Below, piece after piece: positions 33,471-43,698 of a stretch of DNA of 64,000 nucleotides. Position 1 is the first letter of the stretch. The number at the start of each line of letters is the position of its first letter. Both the position numbers and the translations under genes were made by a program. Under the pieces are notes generated by a model. That model saw only the letters and a list, made by a program, of their open reading frames with translations, searched no databases and was not told where the DNA came from. Source of the DNA: Rebecca billardiae RCC1528 (lineage: Eukaryota > Haptophyta); contig OZ251232.1 in NCBI GenBank assembly GCA_965240325.2, forward strand, positions 1,612,001 to 1,676,000, in the 5' to 3' direction.

Positions 33471-34769
33471 TCATCCGCCCTCAGCTGCAGCCTGCGCCGA
33501 CGCGTCGTGCAACCCGTCGCCCCCCGTGTGCGCCGCGTCGCACCCCGCAGCCTCAGCCAGCTGGCGCTCAAAGTGTCGCCGCTCTTCGCGCAGTGTGTGC
33601 GCGATGCGGTCGCCGCACCGGCGCTCGAGGCGTTTGATCGCGTCGAGCTGCGTCTGCGCAAACGCCACGGCCGCCTCGGAGTCCGTCGTGCTTGCGAATG
33701 GGCGGTGCTTCGCCGCCCGGCGCACGGCCTCGAGCTCCCGGCCCAACGCGCGTGCGTCCGCACTCACGCACGCGCGCGAAAAGGCGGCCCACACAAAGTC
33801 GATCGCCACCTCGCTCGGGTGGAGCATGTCCGGCGCGTAGAAGCGGTAGTCGCGCAGCTCGTCGAGCACGAGCTCGTACGCGGGGAAGTAGCACACGCCC
33901 GGCAGCGCGTGCGAGCTGTCCACGGTCGCTGCGTGAGCACCCGCGCCTCTGCCCGCTCGTCCGTCCTCAGACGAAGGCTCTGCGCGCGACTGCTGCAGCG
34001 CATGCGCTGCGAGCAGGCAGGAGGCCTTGGACAGCGCGTTGCCGTGCGCGCCGTCCTTCCAGTGACGCACCGGCGACACCGTGAGCACGACGTGCAGCTC
34101 GGGCCGCACCGCGCGCACGGCGCGCACGCCCGCCGCGAGCGCTGCCGCGGCCTCGCCAGGCTCCAGCAGGACTTTGGCAAACTGCTCCGGCGGTTGGCGG
34201 TGGCAGTTGGCGACGACCCGGCCCGCGGCCACCGGGGCGCCGGGCTGGGTGCGGTAGGCCCAGGCGGTACCGAGCGTGAGGAATAGCGCGCGCGCCTCGC
34301 GAAGCGCGGCGTGGCTTGACGCCAGCCGCGCGTTCATCCGCGCGAGCGTCGCATCCACGCCCGCGCCGCCCAGTGCCGAGTGGTGTTCAAACGACACGTA
34401 CTGCCCCGAGTGAGGCAGCGGTCCGATGAGCTCGGAGCGCTCGTACGGCTGAGCAGATGCGATGCGCTCGAGCGCCGTGCCGATCGAGAGCGGGTTGTAC
34501 AGGATCCCATGCGCCTCGTTGACCGACGCGCGGAGGCCGAGCCCAGCAAGCCGCGCGCCCATGTGCTCGGCAAAGCAGCTGCCCACGCACAGCACCGTGT
34601 CCTCCGTGCGCAGGGCGAAGGGCGCGCGCGGCACGCTGACAGCCGTGCGAAATGTGGGCTCCGCGGGCGAGCCACGCGCCGCCGACAGGGGCACGAGGGC
34701 GAGCAGCCCGAGGTAGACAGAGTGACGGACGGAGACGCGCATCGCCGCCATCGTGATTCGTGCGTGCAT
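33471..34769 (-). CDS. GSCFA-domain protein (SGNH-hydrolase-like), secreted
   Basis: 432 aa. A signal peptide is evident (RVSVRHSVYLGLLALVPLSA). The domain-defining block TVLCVGSCFAEHMGARL is followed by HGILYNPLSIGTALERI, ALFLTLGTAWAYR with VVANCHRQP, VLTVSPVRHWKDG, SKASCLLAAH and YFPAYELVLDELRDYRFYAPDMLHPSEVAIDFVW. This order is that of the GSCFA family, known mostly from bacteria and algae. The block-I Ser and the Asp/His of DMLHPS would form an SGNH-type esterase triad; the substrate is unknown. Internal Mets at 34751 and 34742 are possible starts that also keep the signal peptide. The gene lies between the two nucleoside-hydrolase/TIR-like genes and converges with the first. A perfect 18-bp palindrome lies 52 bp upstream of the start. 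Confidence 0.8.
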   Translation of the reverse strand: MHARITMAAMRVSVRHSVYLGLLALVPLSAARGSPAEPTFRTAVSVPRAPFALRTEDTVLCVGSCFAEHMGARLAGLGLRASVNEAHGILYNPLSIGTALERIASAQPYERSELIGPLPHSGQYVSFEHHSALGGAGVDATLARMNARLASSHAALREARALFLTLGTAWAYRTQPGAPVAAGRVVANCHRQPPEQFAKVLLEPGEAAAALAAGVRAVRAVRPELHVVLTVSPVRHWKDGAHGNALSKASCLLAAHALQQSRAEPSSEDGRAGRGAGAHAATVDSSHALPGVCYFPAYELVLDELRDYRFYAPDMLHPSEVAIDFVWAAFSRACVSADARALGRELEAVRRAAKHRPFASTTDSEAAVAFAQTQLDAIKRLERRCGDRIAHTLREERRHFERQLAEAAGCDAAHTGGDGLHDASAQAAAEGG

Positions 34770-34820
34770 GCACACGTGCGTCCTCGGATTTCGTTTTCGG
34801 CTTCGAATTATCTTTGTGAG

Positions 34821-34838
34821 CATCATGAATTCATGATG
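34821..34838. promoter_or_regulatory. perfect 18-bp palindrome upstream of the GSCFA gene
   Basis: CATCATGAATTCATGATG is its own reverse complement, lies in a locally AT-rich stretch just upstream of the minus-strand GSCFA start, and could be a site for a dimeric regulator. No family-specific motif is recognised. Confidence 0.35.
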
Positions 34839-34939
34839 ATCGTCAATCGTCATCAAAACATTAACATACAGCAGCAGCGCTGCGACGCGAGGGGTGCGGT
34901 GGATCCGCTCACAGCTGTCATCCCGCCGCCGCCAGCAGC

Positions 34940-36745
34940 TCAGTCGTGCAGCAGCAGTCGCGTGCGCTCCTTCTGTGAGCCGATGTACTGGTTCATCGCC
35001 ACGAGCCTGGCCACCTCCGGGTCGATCTGCTGGAAGCTTTGGCCGCGCGGCGGCGGCCCGCCGATCCAGAGGCCCTCTTCCGGCACGAAGCGCGCGCCCT
35101 CGCCGTCCTCCGACATGTCGTCGACCGAGACGGCGCCGTACGCGCCGCAGCCGGTGCGCGCCGTGAGCACGCGCCCGATCCACACTGCGAGTGGCAGGCA
35201 GAGCAGCGGCCCCGCGATCACGAGCACGCCCCCCTGCGCGTGCGTGCTCGGCTCGGGAGCGCCGAGCGTGGCCGTGCCGTGAGTGACGCGCGTGGCGACG
35301 AGCCGAGGGTCGGCCGTCAGCCTCACCTCCACGCCCGTGTCGCCGAGCTCGAGCCGTGGCGGCGGGTCGTCGGCGCGCGGCAGCCGCTTCGGCCCGCGCG
35401 CTGGAGCCAGCGGGCCGTACTGCGACGCCCCCAGCGCGCCCATCGGCGCCCTGAGCACCGCAGGCGGCAGCGTGCCAGTTGGGCCGCAGCCGAGTTCGGC
35501 GCGCAGCGCGGCCGCGGCGCGCTGCGCGCCGGGCATGCCCTCCGTGGCGGCAGCGGCGTCGTCGGGTTCGAGCGAGGTGCCCGCCGACCACGCCGTGGCG
35601 TTCGAGGCGCGCACTCTACCGTCTGCGCCCACGTCGATCGCGATGCACAGGTGCGCCAGGGCCTCGCGCAGCACGCACGCAACGCCGTGCGCGCCGGCGC
35701 CGCGATCGCCCGCACCGCCCGCACCGCCTGCGCTGTCTGGAGGGCTCAGCCGCTCGCACTCGCTCACAAAGCCGGCAGCGGCGGTGCTGGGCGCGGAGCG
35801 CACGCGCGTGCGCGTGAGCGCGACCGGCGGGAGGGCCAGCCTCGAGCGCACCCACCTCTCCGCGCCGCTGCTCAGCGCGTCAGCCCCAGACGCGCCGGCC
35901 GAGTCGGGCGGTGCAGTCCTGTGCTCAAGAGCGACCTCTGCCGAGCCACCCGCTCTGAGTGCGGCGTGTAGGGTGACGTTGGCGAGCAGTGGGCTGGCCC
36001 ATGCCTCGAGCGAGGGCAGCAGCGCCCCGTCCTCCCATGCCTCGCGCGCGCCGTCCCCGGCCGCGCCCGTCACCCGCTTGAGCGCCACGCGCGTCAGCCT
36101 CTGCGCCGGCTGCGACAACCGTTGGGTCGAGCGGAGCGCGCTGCGGGCGCCACCGCTCACGAAGCACGCCGCGTCGTACTGCAGCCGGTCCGGCGTGTCG
36201 GACAGGTCGTGCCGGCTGCTGCGGCTCGGCGCGTGGACGAGATGGAGCGGCCGTGCCGCGCGCCACACCGAGCCGTTGGGCAGCGCCAACGCGACGGAGG
36301 CGTTGAGCTCAAGCCGCAGGAGCCGCGGCAGGATCGCGCGACGCCATTCGCGGACAGCGTCCGCGTACTCAGCGGCCATCGCGCGGCGGCGCGCCTCGGC
36401 GGGCGAGAGCACCTCGGGCACTCGGATGAGCCCGAGCCCGTGCACAAACATCCACGCGCCCAGCGCGAAGAGCGCGCACAACCCAAGCAGCATGAGCGCG
36501 TCCTCGCGCGTGCGCGCGCAGGCATGCGCACAGAGGCGTAATCTGCGCATGAGCGCGACGCCGCAGCCCTTCGCGTCCTCGGCTGCGGACGCCGCATGTT
36601 GGCTGCGCGTGAGCCGATCGCGCCGCGCCCGACGAATCGCCAGTGACAGCTTGGAGGGCTCGTGCGCAAGCCCTCGCGGCCGCGCCATCGACCATCGAGT
36701 GATCGACGGGCGTGGCACAACTGAGCGATCAGCGATGAGGTCCAC
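34940..36745 (-). CDS. two-pass membrane protein of unknown function
   Basis: 601 aa, single exon. One hydrophobic helix near residue 85 (LMLLGLCALFALGAWMFVHG) and a second near residue 525 (GVLVIAGPLLCLPLAVWIG) bracket a roughly 410-residue region that would face the lumen or outside. Both ends would be cytosolic. The enclosed region has a few Cys and Asn-x-Ser/Thr sequons (NASVAL, NGSVW, NATAW) that fit a glycosylated ectodomain. The short C-terminal tail is charged and ends QYIGSQKERTRLLLHD. I recognise no domain. The start is uncertain because the first 80 residues are basic and featureless; MRRLRLCAHACARTRED is an alternative. It is head-to-head with the MYND gene, 105 bp apart. Confidence 0.55.
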   Translation of the reverse strand: MDLIADRSVVPRPSITRWSMARPRGLAHEPSKLSLAIRRARRDRLTRSQHAASAAEDAKGCGVALMRRLRLCAHACARTREDALMLLGLCALFALGAWMFVHGLGLIRVPEVLSPAEARRRAMAAEYADAVREWRRAILPRLLRLELNASVALALPNGSVWRAARPLHLVHAPSRSSRHDLSDTPDRLQYDAACFVSGGARSALRSTQRLSQPAQRLTRVALKRVTGAAGDGAREAWEDGALLPSLEAWASPLLANVTLHAALRAGGSAEVALEHRTAPPDSAGASGADALSSGAERWVRSRLALPPVALTRTRVRSAPSTAAAGFVSECERLSPPDSAGGAGGAGDRGAGAHGVACVLREALAHLCIAIDVGADGRVRASNATAWSAGTSLEPDDAAAATEGMPGAQRAAAALRAELGCGPTGTLPPAVLRAPMGALGASQYGPLAPARGPKRLPRADDPPPRLELGDTGVEVRLTADPRLVATRVTHGTATLGAPEPSTHAQGGVLVIAGPLLCLPLAVWIGRVLTARTGCGAYGAVSVDDMSEDGEGARFVPEEGLWIGGPPPRGQSFQQIDPEVARLVAMNQYIGSQKERTRLLLHD

Positions 36746-36850
36746 ACAGTCCGGCTTTTTCCCGGACCGGCCGGTAGAACACTGGAACCGCGTGTGCGTG
36801 CGGGTTTGCGCGCCCGCGCGGTGCGTACTGTCATAGGGGCTTCAAGAGCG

Positions 36851-38865
36851 ATGTCGGCCCCAGCCACGGCGCCCTTCGCCGTGGGCGAGCGCGTGGTGAT
36901 CAGTGGGCTGACGCGAGCCACCCATCTCAACGGCCGGGCCGGGGTCGTGCTCGCCGAGCCGACCGGAAGCGGTCGCGACGAGCGCTGCTCCGTGTCGCTC
37001 GACGCTGACCGCGACGCGCTCCCGGCCGAGCCGGCTGGGCCGCGCTACTCGGCGCCAGAGGAGGCATTCGTCGAGTGCTTCCTCTCGCAGGACGACTTCC
37101 TCCAAGCCGGGCTGCACCCCACGCCGCAGCTCGCGTTGGACGACTGCCGCACCGCCGCCGCGCTCTCACGCCGCGACCCGGCCACAGGGTATGCGCGTGG
37201 CATTGCTGCCGGGCCTCGCATGTTCCCAGCGTGGCCGATGGCGCTGCAGCGGTATGCGGAGTTCCATCCGGAGCGCTCGGGCCGGCTGGTGCTGTACGAC
37301 GAGCAGATGCGCGGGCTGCAGCGCACGCTGCAGACGATGAGCGGCGCCGGCGGCGCGCCGGTTCGGTGGCCGGATGGGCTCCCGCGCGCGGCCAGGCTCG
37401 AGGGGCACTTCTTCCTTGCGCTGGTCTGGCAGTCGATCGACATGCGCTGGGCGTTCCACCACGAGGAAGGCGCGCGCGCCTTCTTCCGCCACGAGCTGCT
37501 CGCGCGGCACAGCGAGGAGGCGGGCGTGCCTGGGCTGTCACCGCCTCTGCGCCGCACGCCGAGCGCGGAGCTGGCCGCGGCCGCGGACGAGCACCTGCTG
37601 CTCTTGGCTCCTCCGGTGCCCGAGCTGGAGGGGAAGTGGCCGTGCAGCGTGTGCCTGGCGAACGCTCTGTTCCGCGTGGGCCGCGTGTGCGCCAAGGTCC
37701 ACCTCAGCATCGCCGTCGTCTCGCCATTTGACCAAGCGCCGCTCGGCATCGCCGCCGGCCGCGCGTGCGCGCGCGCGGCCGCGCGCGTACGCGCAAGCGC
37801 GGCGCATGACGTACTCACAGCGGCGGCGCCGGCGGCGGCTGCGGGCGGCGCTGGCGCACCAGCCGCCGCCGAGTCGGCACAGCCTGCCGCCATCGTCGCC
37901 GTGCGCCCCGCCAACCTCCTCCGGCGGCGCGTGGCGAGCGACGGCCCCAGCGTCTCGTCTGGCATTCCGTCATCGTCTGCGGAGGGTGGCGCACCGACGG
38001 CGCGCGGCGGGCAGTCGGCTGCGCCGCTGGACGAGGCGACGCCAATCCCGATGAGCGCGGCGCGGGCTGCGGGCTTTGGCGCGGCGCTCGAGCAGGTGTG
38101 CGCGAGCTGCGGCGGGGCCGGAGCCAAGTTCTGCTCCCGCTGCCGAGTCGTCGCCTACTGCAGGTGCGGCGCGCGCGGACGCTGCCGCACGCGCGTCGCG
38201 TCCTTGCCGCCTGGCGTGCACCTGTGCCCCCCTGCCGCGCGCGCTCAGCTTCTGTCAAGCACGCTCACCCGCGGCCGCGCCCGCGCGCCCGCGCGCACGC
38301 GCGCGCCCGCAGCGAGGCATGCCAGCGCGAGGACTGGCGCGCGCACCGGGAGCTCTGCCGCGCGCGCACCACCAGCGGCCCCCGGCCCGCGCGCTCGGCG
38401 CCCGTTGAGTCGCCGTTCCGGCCCGAGCCCTCGGCACCGGCCGACTTTGCTCTGCGCTACGGCCGTGCCATCAACCGCCTTCGGCCGGTTGGCGCGCAGG
38501 CGCTGGGCGCGGCGGAGGCGGCGGCGGGAGTGGAGGCGCTCGAGGCGCTCGTCAGAGAGGCGGCGGCGCGGCGGGACGGCGGCGAGGACGGCCCCTTCGA
38601 CGAGTGGATCGCGCTCCTCAAAGCGCGGCTCGCCGTCCAGGTGACTCACGTCCACCCCTCGCGGTCCGTCGAGCTGCACCTCGAGGCCGCCGCCACCTTC
38701 CGCGCGCTGGGCGACGAGTACCGCGAGGGGAACTGCTACGCGGATGCGTGCTTCGGTCTTGCGGCGCTGGGCGAGCACACGCGCGCCGAGGCGTACAAGG
38801 TTCGTGGGCTCAAGCTGATGCAGAAGGCCATCGCCCGGCAGTGGCAGCAGCGGCCGCGCAGCTGA
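36851..38865 (+). CDS. MYND zinc-finger protein
   Basis: Two exons (36851-38163 and 38313-38865), 621 aa. The single intron splits the MYND finger. VCASCGGAGAKFCSRCRVVAYC on the first exon joins SEACQREDWRAHRELC on the second, giving the C-x2-C ... C-x2-C ... YC ... C-x-x-x-D-W-x-x-H-x-x-x-C zinc ligands. The precise reconstruction supports the splice. An N-terminal segment (FAVGERVVISGL...LNGRAGVVL) looks like a small SH3/KOW-type barrel often placed ahead of MYND fingers in algal proteins. Residues 65-330 are helical with no recognised domain, and after the finger comes a helical, TPR-like tail. MYND fingers bind Pro-rich peptides, so a protein-interaction or chromatin-linked role is plausible. 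It shares a 105-bp divergent promoter with the two-pass membrane protein. Confidence 0.8.
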
Positions 38866-39236
38866 GTCCGAGTCATTGCTGTGTCGCTGAGTGCAGATTG
38901 TACGTCCACGTCCAGTCGTGAACGCACGCGCGAGGCTCGAGGCTCCAGCTTCGGTCGTCTGCCCCCGCGGTACCCTGCCCCTGGCACTCCAAGTCTTCCA
39001 GTTCCTCGGTGGGGCGCGTAACATTCGAGTGTTGTAAAATCGTCGTTACGGAATTGGGGAATGTCGTTTCATCAATGATATCATCCCGTAACGGCACTCG
39101 CATAGGTAAATTTGGTTGCGATCTCGTGAACGACCCTATCTCGAGATAATACATTCCTACCGTTTTTTTCGCGTCGCGGTCCTTGAAGCTCCAAAGGACG
39201 ACGCACGGCACAAGTGCGCCTCGCGCGACCACGCCG
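38866..39236. other. short spacer with AT-rich putative promoter
   Basis: The part from about 39000 to 39180 is distinctly less GC-rich than the flanking genes and ends 57 bp before the next start codon, as also seen upstream of paralogue A. It probably holds the promoter of paralogue B. No gene seen. Confidence 0.45.
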
Positions 39237-41211
39237 ATGGGCCTCGATTGGCTGCTGCCTTGGCGGCGGCGGCCGGCGCTGCTGCTGATCACTGATCCGG
39301 GTCCTGACCCCGACGACATCAAGGTTCGCGCGCTCGCGACGGGCGCCTGACGCGCGCTCGATCATTTCACACGGCCGCGCGCCCGCGTGCGCTCCGCTCC
39401 GCGCAGGCGATCCTGGTCGTCGCCGCGCTGCACCGGCGGCGGCAGATCGCGGTGAAGGGCGTGATCGCCAACGGCGGTTGCCAGGCGCTCGCGCGCGCCA
39501 AGCTCGCGCGCTGCGTGCTCGACAAGGTCGGCGCGCGCGACATCCCCGTCGGCATCGGCTCGGCGGGCAAACCGTATGAGCCTGTCGCGCACGAGTACGC
39601 GCTGCCCGGATATGAAAGCGTGGACGCGGCGAGGCTGGAGCCGGGGCACGCGCTGCTGATGCGCGCGCTGCGGCACGCGCGCGACAAGAGCCTCACCATC
39701 GTCTGCATCTCCTCGCTGCGCGACCTGGCGGACGCGATCGCCGAGGCGCGGCCGCTTGTGGTGCGCAAGACGCTGCGCGTCGCGATCCAGGGCGGGCTGG
39801 AGTGGAGCGACGAGAAGACGGCGTGGGAGCCGGACACGTCGGTGAACAACGAGTTCGACCGCGACGCGGCGAGTGCCGTGTACGCCTTCTGCTTCGCCGA
39901 GGGCGTGCCGCTCACCGTCGTCTCGCGGCACGCCGTGCCGCTGCTGCCAATGCAGGTGTGTGTGCGCGCGGGCGTTCGCGCGGCGGCGCGCGCGCTTGTG
40001 GCGGGCGCGCACGGGCGCGTGCTGTGCCCCGCCGCCCGCCCAGCCGCCCTCACGCAGCCCGCCCTGTCCCCAACCCTCCCACATCTCCCGCCACAGCTCG
40101 CGCGCTCCTTCGCGGAGCGGACGGAGAGCGACGTGCTGCGGTGCGCGCCGCCCGCCCGCCCGCGCGCACGCCCGCGCGCCCGCCCGCCCCCCGGCATGCA
40201 CGCACGCACGCCCACGCCCCGCTCGCGTCGCGCGCTCCCGCCCTCCGCCCCACGCGCCGCGCTCGGCCGCAGCTACCTCGCCAACGCGCAGTTCCTCGGG
40301 CTCGCCGGCCTGTGGCGCAAGCTGTGCGAGGGCCGCCTCCCCGCGCGCTGCACCAAGCAGTGGTACTTCGAGACCTTCTGCGGCGTGCCGGCTGCCAAGT
40401 TCGGCGCGCACGGCTACGACGCGCTCGACGGCACGGCGGACATCACGCAGCATCTGAACGGGTGCGCGCATACGTGTGGCGCGGCCCTGGCACACACGCC
40501 GGCTGACGCACCGCCGCCGCGCGCGCGCCGTGCACCCGCGCCGTGCACTCGCGCCGCCGCCCGCGCCGCCGCCCGCGCCGCCGCACCCGCAGCTACGTGA
40601 AACCTTACGACGTGGTCGCGCTGATGGCGGCGCTGCCGCACACGCAGCGCGCCTTCGGCCCCGGCGCGCCGCCGCGCGACGCGCTCGCGCCCGCCCCGTC
40701 CGTGCGCACCTCGCCCCCGCGCACGCCCTCGGTGCGCGCGCCGTCCATGGTGTCGCTCCGGAGCGCCAACGCCAACGCGTCACGCTCGAGTTCGCTCTCC
40801 TCCTTCTCGCGCGCCGGCGGCGGCCATTGCCTCTACCTGTCGCCGGAGCACGCGATCGACGTGGCGCACGTGGTCAAGCTGCTGCGCAACGTGTACCACG
40901 AGGCGGCGCTCACGGACGAGGCGGCGGGCGCGGAGCGCGGCCCCCGATCCGCGGCCGCGTCGTCGGCGGCGAGCGGTGCGCAAGGCGAGGAGGCGGCCGG
41001 CGCGGCGCGCGGCTCAAAGCGCAGTGGCTCAGGGCATTCGTCGCGCCGCAGCTCGAAGCTCCGCGTGCACCCGCGGCTGGCGCGCGCGCAGCGCGCCGAC
41101 GCGGACGAGCTGCGAGCGTCCGCGTGGACGGTTGGCTCGGGGCGCACGCGCACCGCCTTCTCTGACACGACCGAGGGCGATGGCTCGCACGGCGGCCGCG
41201 GCAGCGAGGCG

Positions 41212-41244
<33 letters not shown>

Positions 41245-43428
41245 CGGTGGGCGCGCGAGCCTGGCGCTCTGCTGGAGGAGGCGGAGATTGTTGCGTTGCT
41301 CGAGGCGGCGGTCCGCCGCGCGCGCGAGCGCGCGAGGCTGGCCACGCTCCTCGCCGCGCTGCTCGCCTTCTCGCTCTTCGTCGCGGCCGCGGCGATGCGC
41401 GGCCTGGACGCAGCGGCGTGGGTGCAATCGAGCGCCGGCCGGCGGCGCGAGGTGTTGGATGGGGGTCGCGGCGACGCGGCCGCGCTCGACTCGGCGGTGG
41501 CGGAGGACGCGCTCTGGATGCGGTGGCGCGCGGCGGGGCTGACCCTGCACGTCGCGTTCGCGCTGTGCGCGCTCGCGCTGCAGCCGATCCCGTCGCACTC
41601 GCGCATCACGCGCGCGTCCGCGCTCGTGTTTTGCCTCGTCGTCGGCGTGGACGGTTACAATGCGATGCGCACAGGCGTGCGCGGTCTGTCGGCTCTGGAG
41701 GAGCAGGCGGGCTTGCTCCCGTGCGAGGCGGGGCTCGGCGCGGCGCTGCGCGCCGCGATGCACGGCGTGATCGCGACAGGCGGCGCGGCGTACCTGGCCA
41801 TCGTCGCGGCACTCGCCGCCGTCTGGCTCGGCACCGCGCACCAACCGCCAGTGTCGCGCACGCGCGCGCGCGTGCGCGCGGTGTGGCTGGCTAACGCGTG
41901 CGCGGCCGCGCTGCTCGCGCTGCTGCTGCTCGGCGCGAGCGTGCTCTGTGGGCCGGTCACCGGCTGGCTCGCGAGCCGGCCGACGGCGGGCATCCGCGAG
42001 TACATCCACGCGCACACCGGCGCCACGTGCGCCGTCGCCATCGCGCTGCTCTGGCCGGGCTCGCGCGAGCGCACGCGCTGGGCGCTACTGCGCGCGGCTG
42101 CGCACTGCGCAAGCACGCTGCGGCCCGTGCGCGCCGGCACGGGCGGCGCGCCGCTGCTCGCCGCGCTCGCGCCCCTCGTGCAGTTCGGCGAGGGCGAGAG
42201 CGCGGACTCGCTCGGTCAGCTCACGCGCGAGGCGCTCCGCGTGCTGCGCGGCGTGGCGCTCGACGCGGCCTTCTTCGCGCGCGCCGAGGCGGGCTCGCAT
42301 CGCGGCCGCGCGGCCGCTGGCAGGAGCAGCCTCAGCCGCGCGGGCGGCGGCGCGCGCGCGCTGCGGGCCGCGCGGCTGTACTCGCGCGCGGACGAGGGTC
42401 GGAACACGGGGGCGAGCGACTTGAGCCTTCTCGACACGCCGGCGTCGTCGCTCTCCGGCCTCGGCCGACGGCTCAGCGCAGCCGCGCGCAGCTCGGGCGC
42501 CCGCTTGTCCGGCGCCGGCGCGCCCGCGCCGCCGCGGTCGGGCGTCCTGGGCAGTTGCTGCTTTGGCGGCGGCGCACGGCTCGTCGGCCGGCGCAAGCTC
42601 TCGCTGCAGCAGCTCGGCGAGGTCGCGCAGCACGCGATGCACAACCTGCTCGACGCGCGCGCGGACGTGCGAGCCGTCTCGACGCTCGAGCAGCTGCGCC
42701 ACGCGCAGGCGCCGGAGGTGGACCGGGTGGTAGTACACTCAGCTTTTGACGACCCTCGGCTGCGGATGCGCGCGCTCGCGGAGTGGGGCGCGCGCTTCGA
42801 GGCGGCGAACGGCCGGCCGGCGCGCGTGTGGCTGTGGGCGGCGTGCGCGGATGCGTCGCTGACGCACGCGGAGCAGCTCGCGCACGTCGTCGTCTACCTG
42901 TGCCGCGCACGCGGGCTGCTCGTCCTGGCCGGACCCACCGTTCCAGATTCGCTCGAATGCGTCGTGCAACTGCTTGCGTTCCGCGCGTGCGGCGGCGCGG
43001 CCTCGGCCGTCGACGTCGCCGTCGTGGGCGAGAGCGAGGCGGCGCGCCGCGCGGCGGTCGCCGCGTTCGATGCGTTCCACGTCGTCTACGCGCGCGCGCG
43101 CTCGCGCTCCGCGGCGGAGCGCCACGCCCTCGTCGCCGCGGTCGAGCAGGTGGGCGCGCCGCGCGTGAACGAGGCGGTGCGAGCTCTGCTGCCCGCCGTT
43201 CAGCGCGCGGCGGCGGCCGCCGCCGCCGCGGACGCAAAGCAGTCGGACCGTGCGGGCGGGAGCGTCGGCGAGGCCGAGGGGCCCGCGGGCGCGGCGGCCG
43301 ACGGCGAGGACGCCACGGCGGACGGCGCGGACGAGGAGGCCGCCGCCGCGCGCGAGGCTGGCGAGGCCAGCGACGAGACGGCGACGGCGGTCGAGGGGAT
43401 GGTGGAGGGCGTGGAGGCGGCGGAGTGA
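39237..43428 (+). CDS. nucleoside-hydrolase-like / transmembrane / TIR-like fusion protein, paralogue B
   Basis: Five exons (39237-39323, 39407-39955, 40097-40140, 40273-40461, 40593-43428), 1234 aa. The head mirrors paralogue A: LLLITDPGPDPDDIK-AILVVAAL, GVIANGG, SVNNEFDRDAA and the shared LPARCTKQWYFETFC segment, a hallmark of this pair. A Ser/Ala-rich linker and about six membrane helices (roughly 540-790) follow. The TIR-like domain begins near residue 998: VVVHSAFDDPRLRMRALAEW, VWLWAACADASLTHAEQLAH, LLVLAGPTVPDSLECVVQLL. The position expected to hold the catalytic Glu (CVVEL in related algal proteins as I recall them) is Gln, as in A. Intron 1 is in the same place and phase as in A, but other introns differ, so the duplication is not recent. 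A long acidic Ala-rich tail ends the protein. Function unknown. Confidence 0.75.
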
Positions 43429-43698
43429 CCGATGACGCGCGCGTCATCGCAGGGCCACCAGCACCTGGCAGGAGCAGCATGCTCGCTGATGAGCATCATA
43501 ACATATACATCAGTCATTGTCCGCGTACTACGCGTGTGAATATCGCGGCGCTAATACAGCGAGCGCCACGCCCACTCTGCTCGGCTGTGACGCCACTCGG
43601 CGGCGCCGTTACTGTGACTCGTGATAATACTGTATAGTACTCGTCATCGCACTGCTATACTCATACGACGACGGCGATGTGATATGGCAGCGCAGTCG

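Noticed and set aside
33471-35591. Extending the GSCFA protein upstream to 35591
   Set aside because: The extra N-terminal part overlaps the neighbouring two-pass membrane gene in another frame and would bury the signal peptide.
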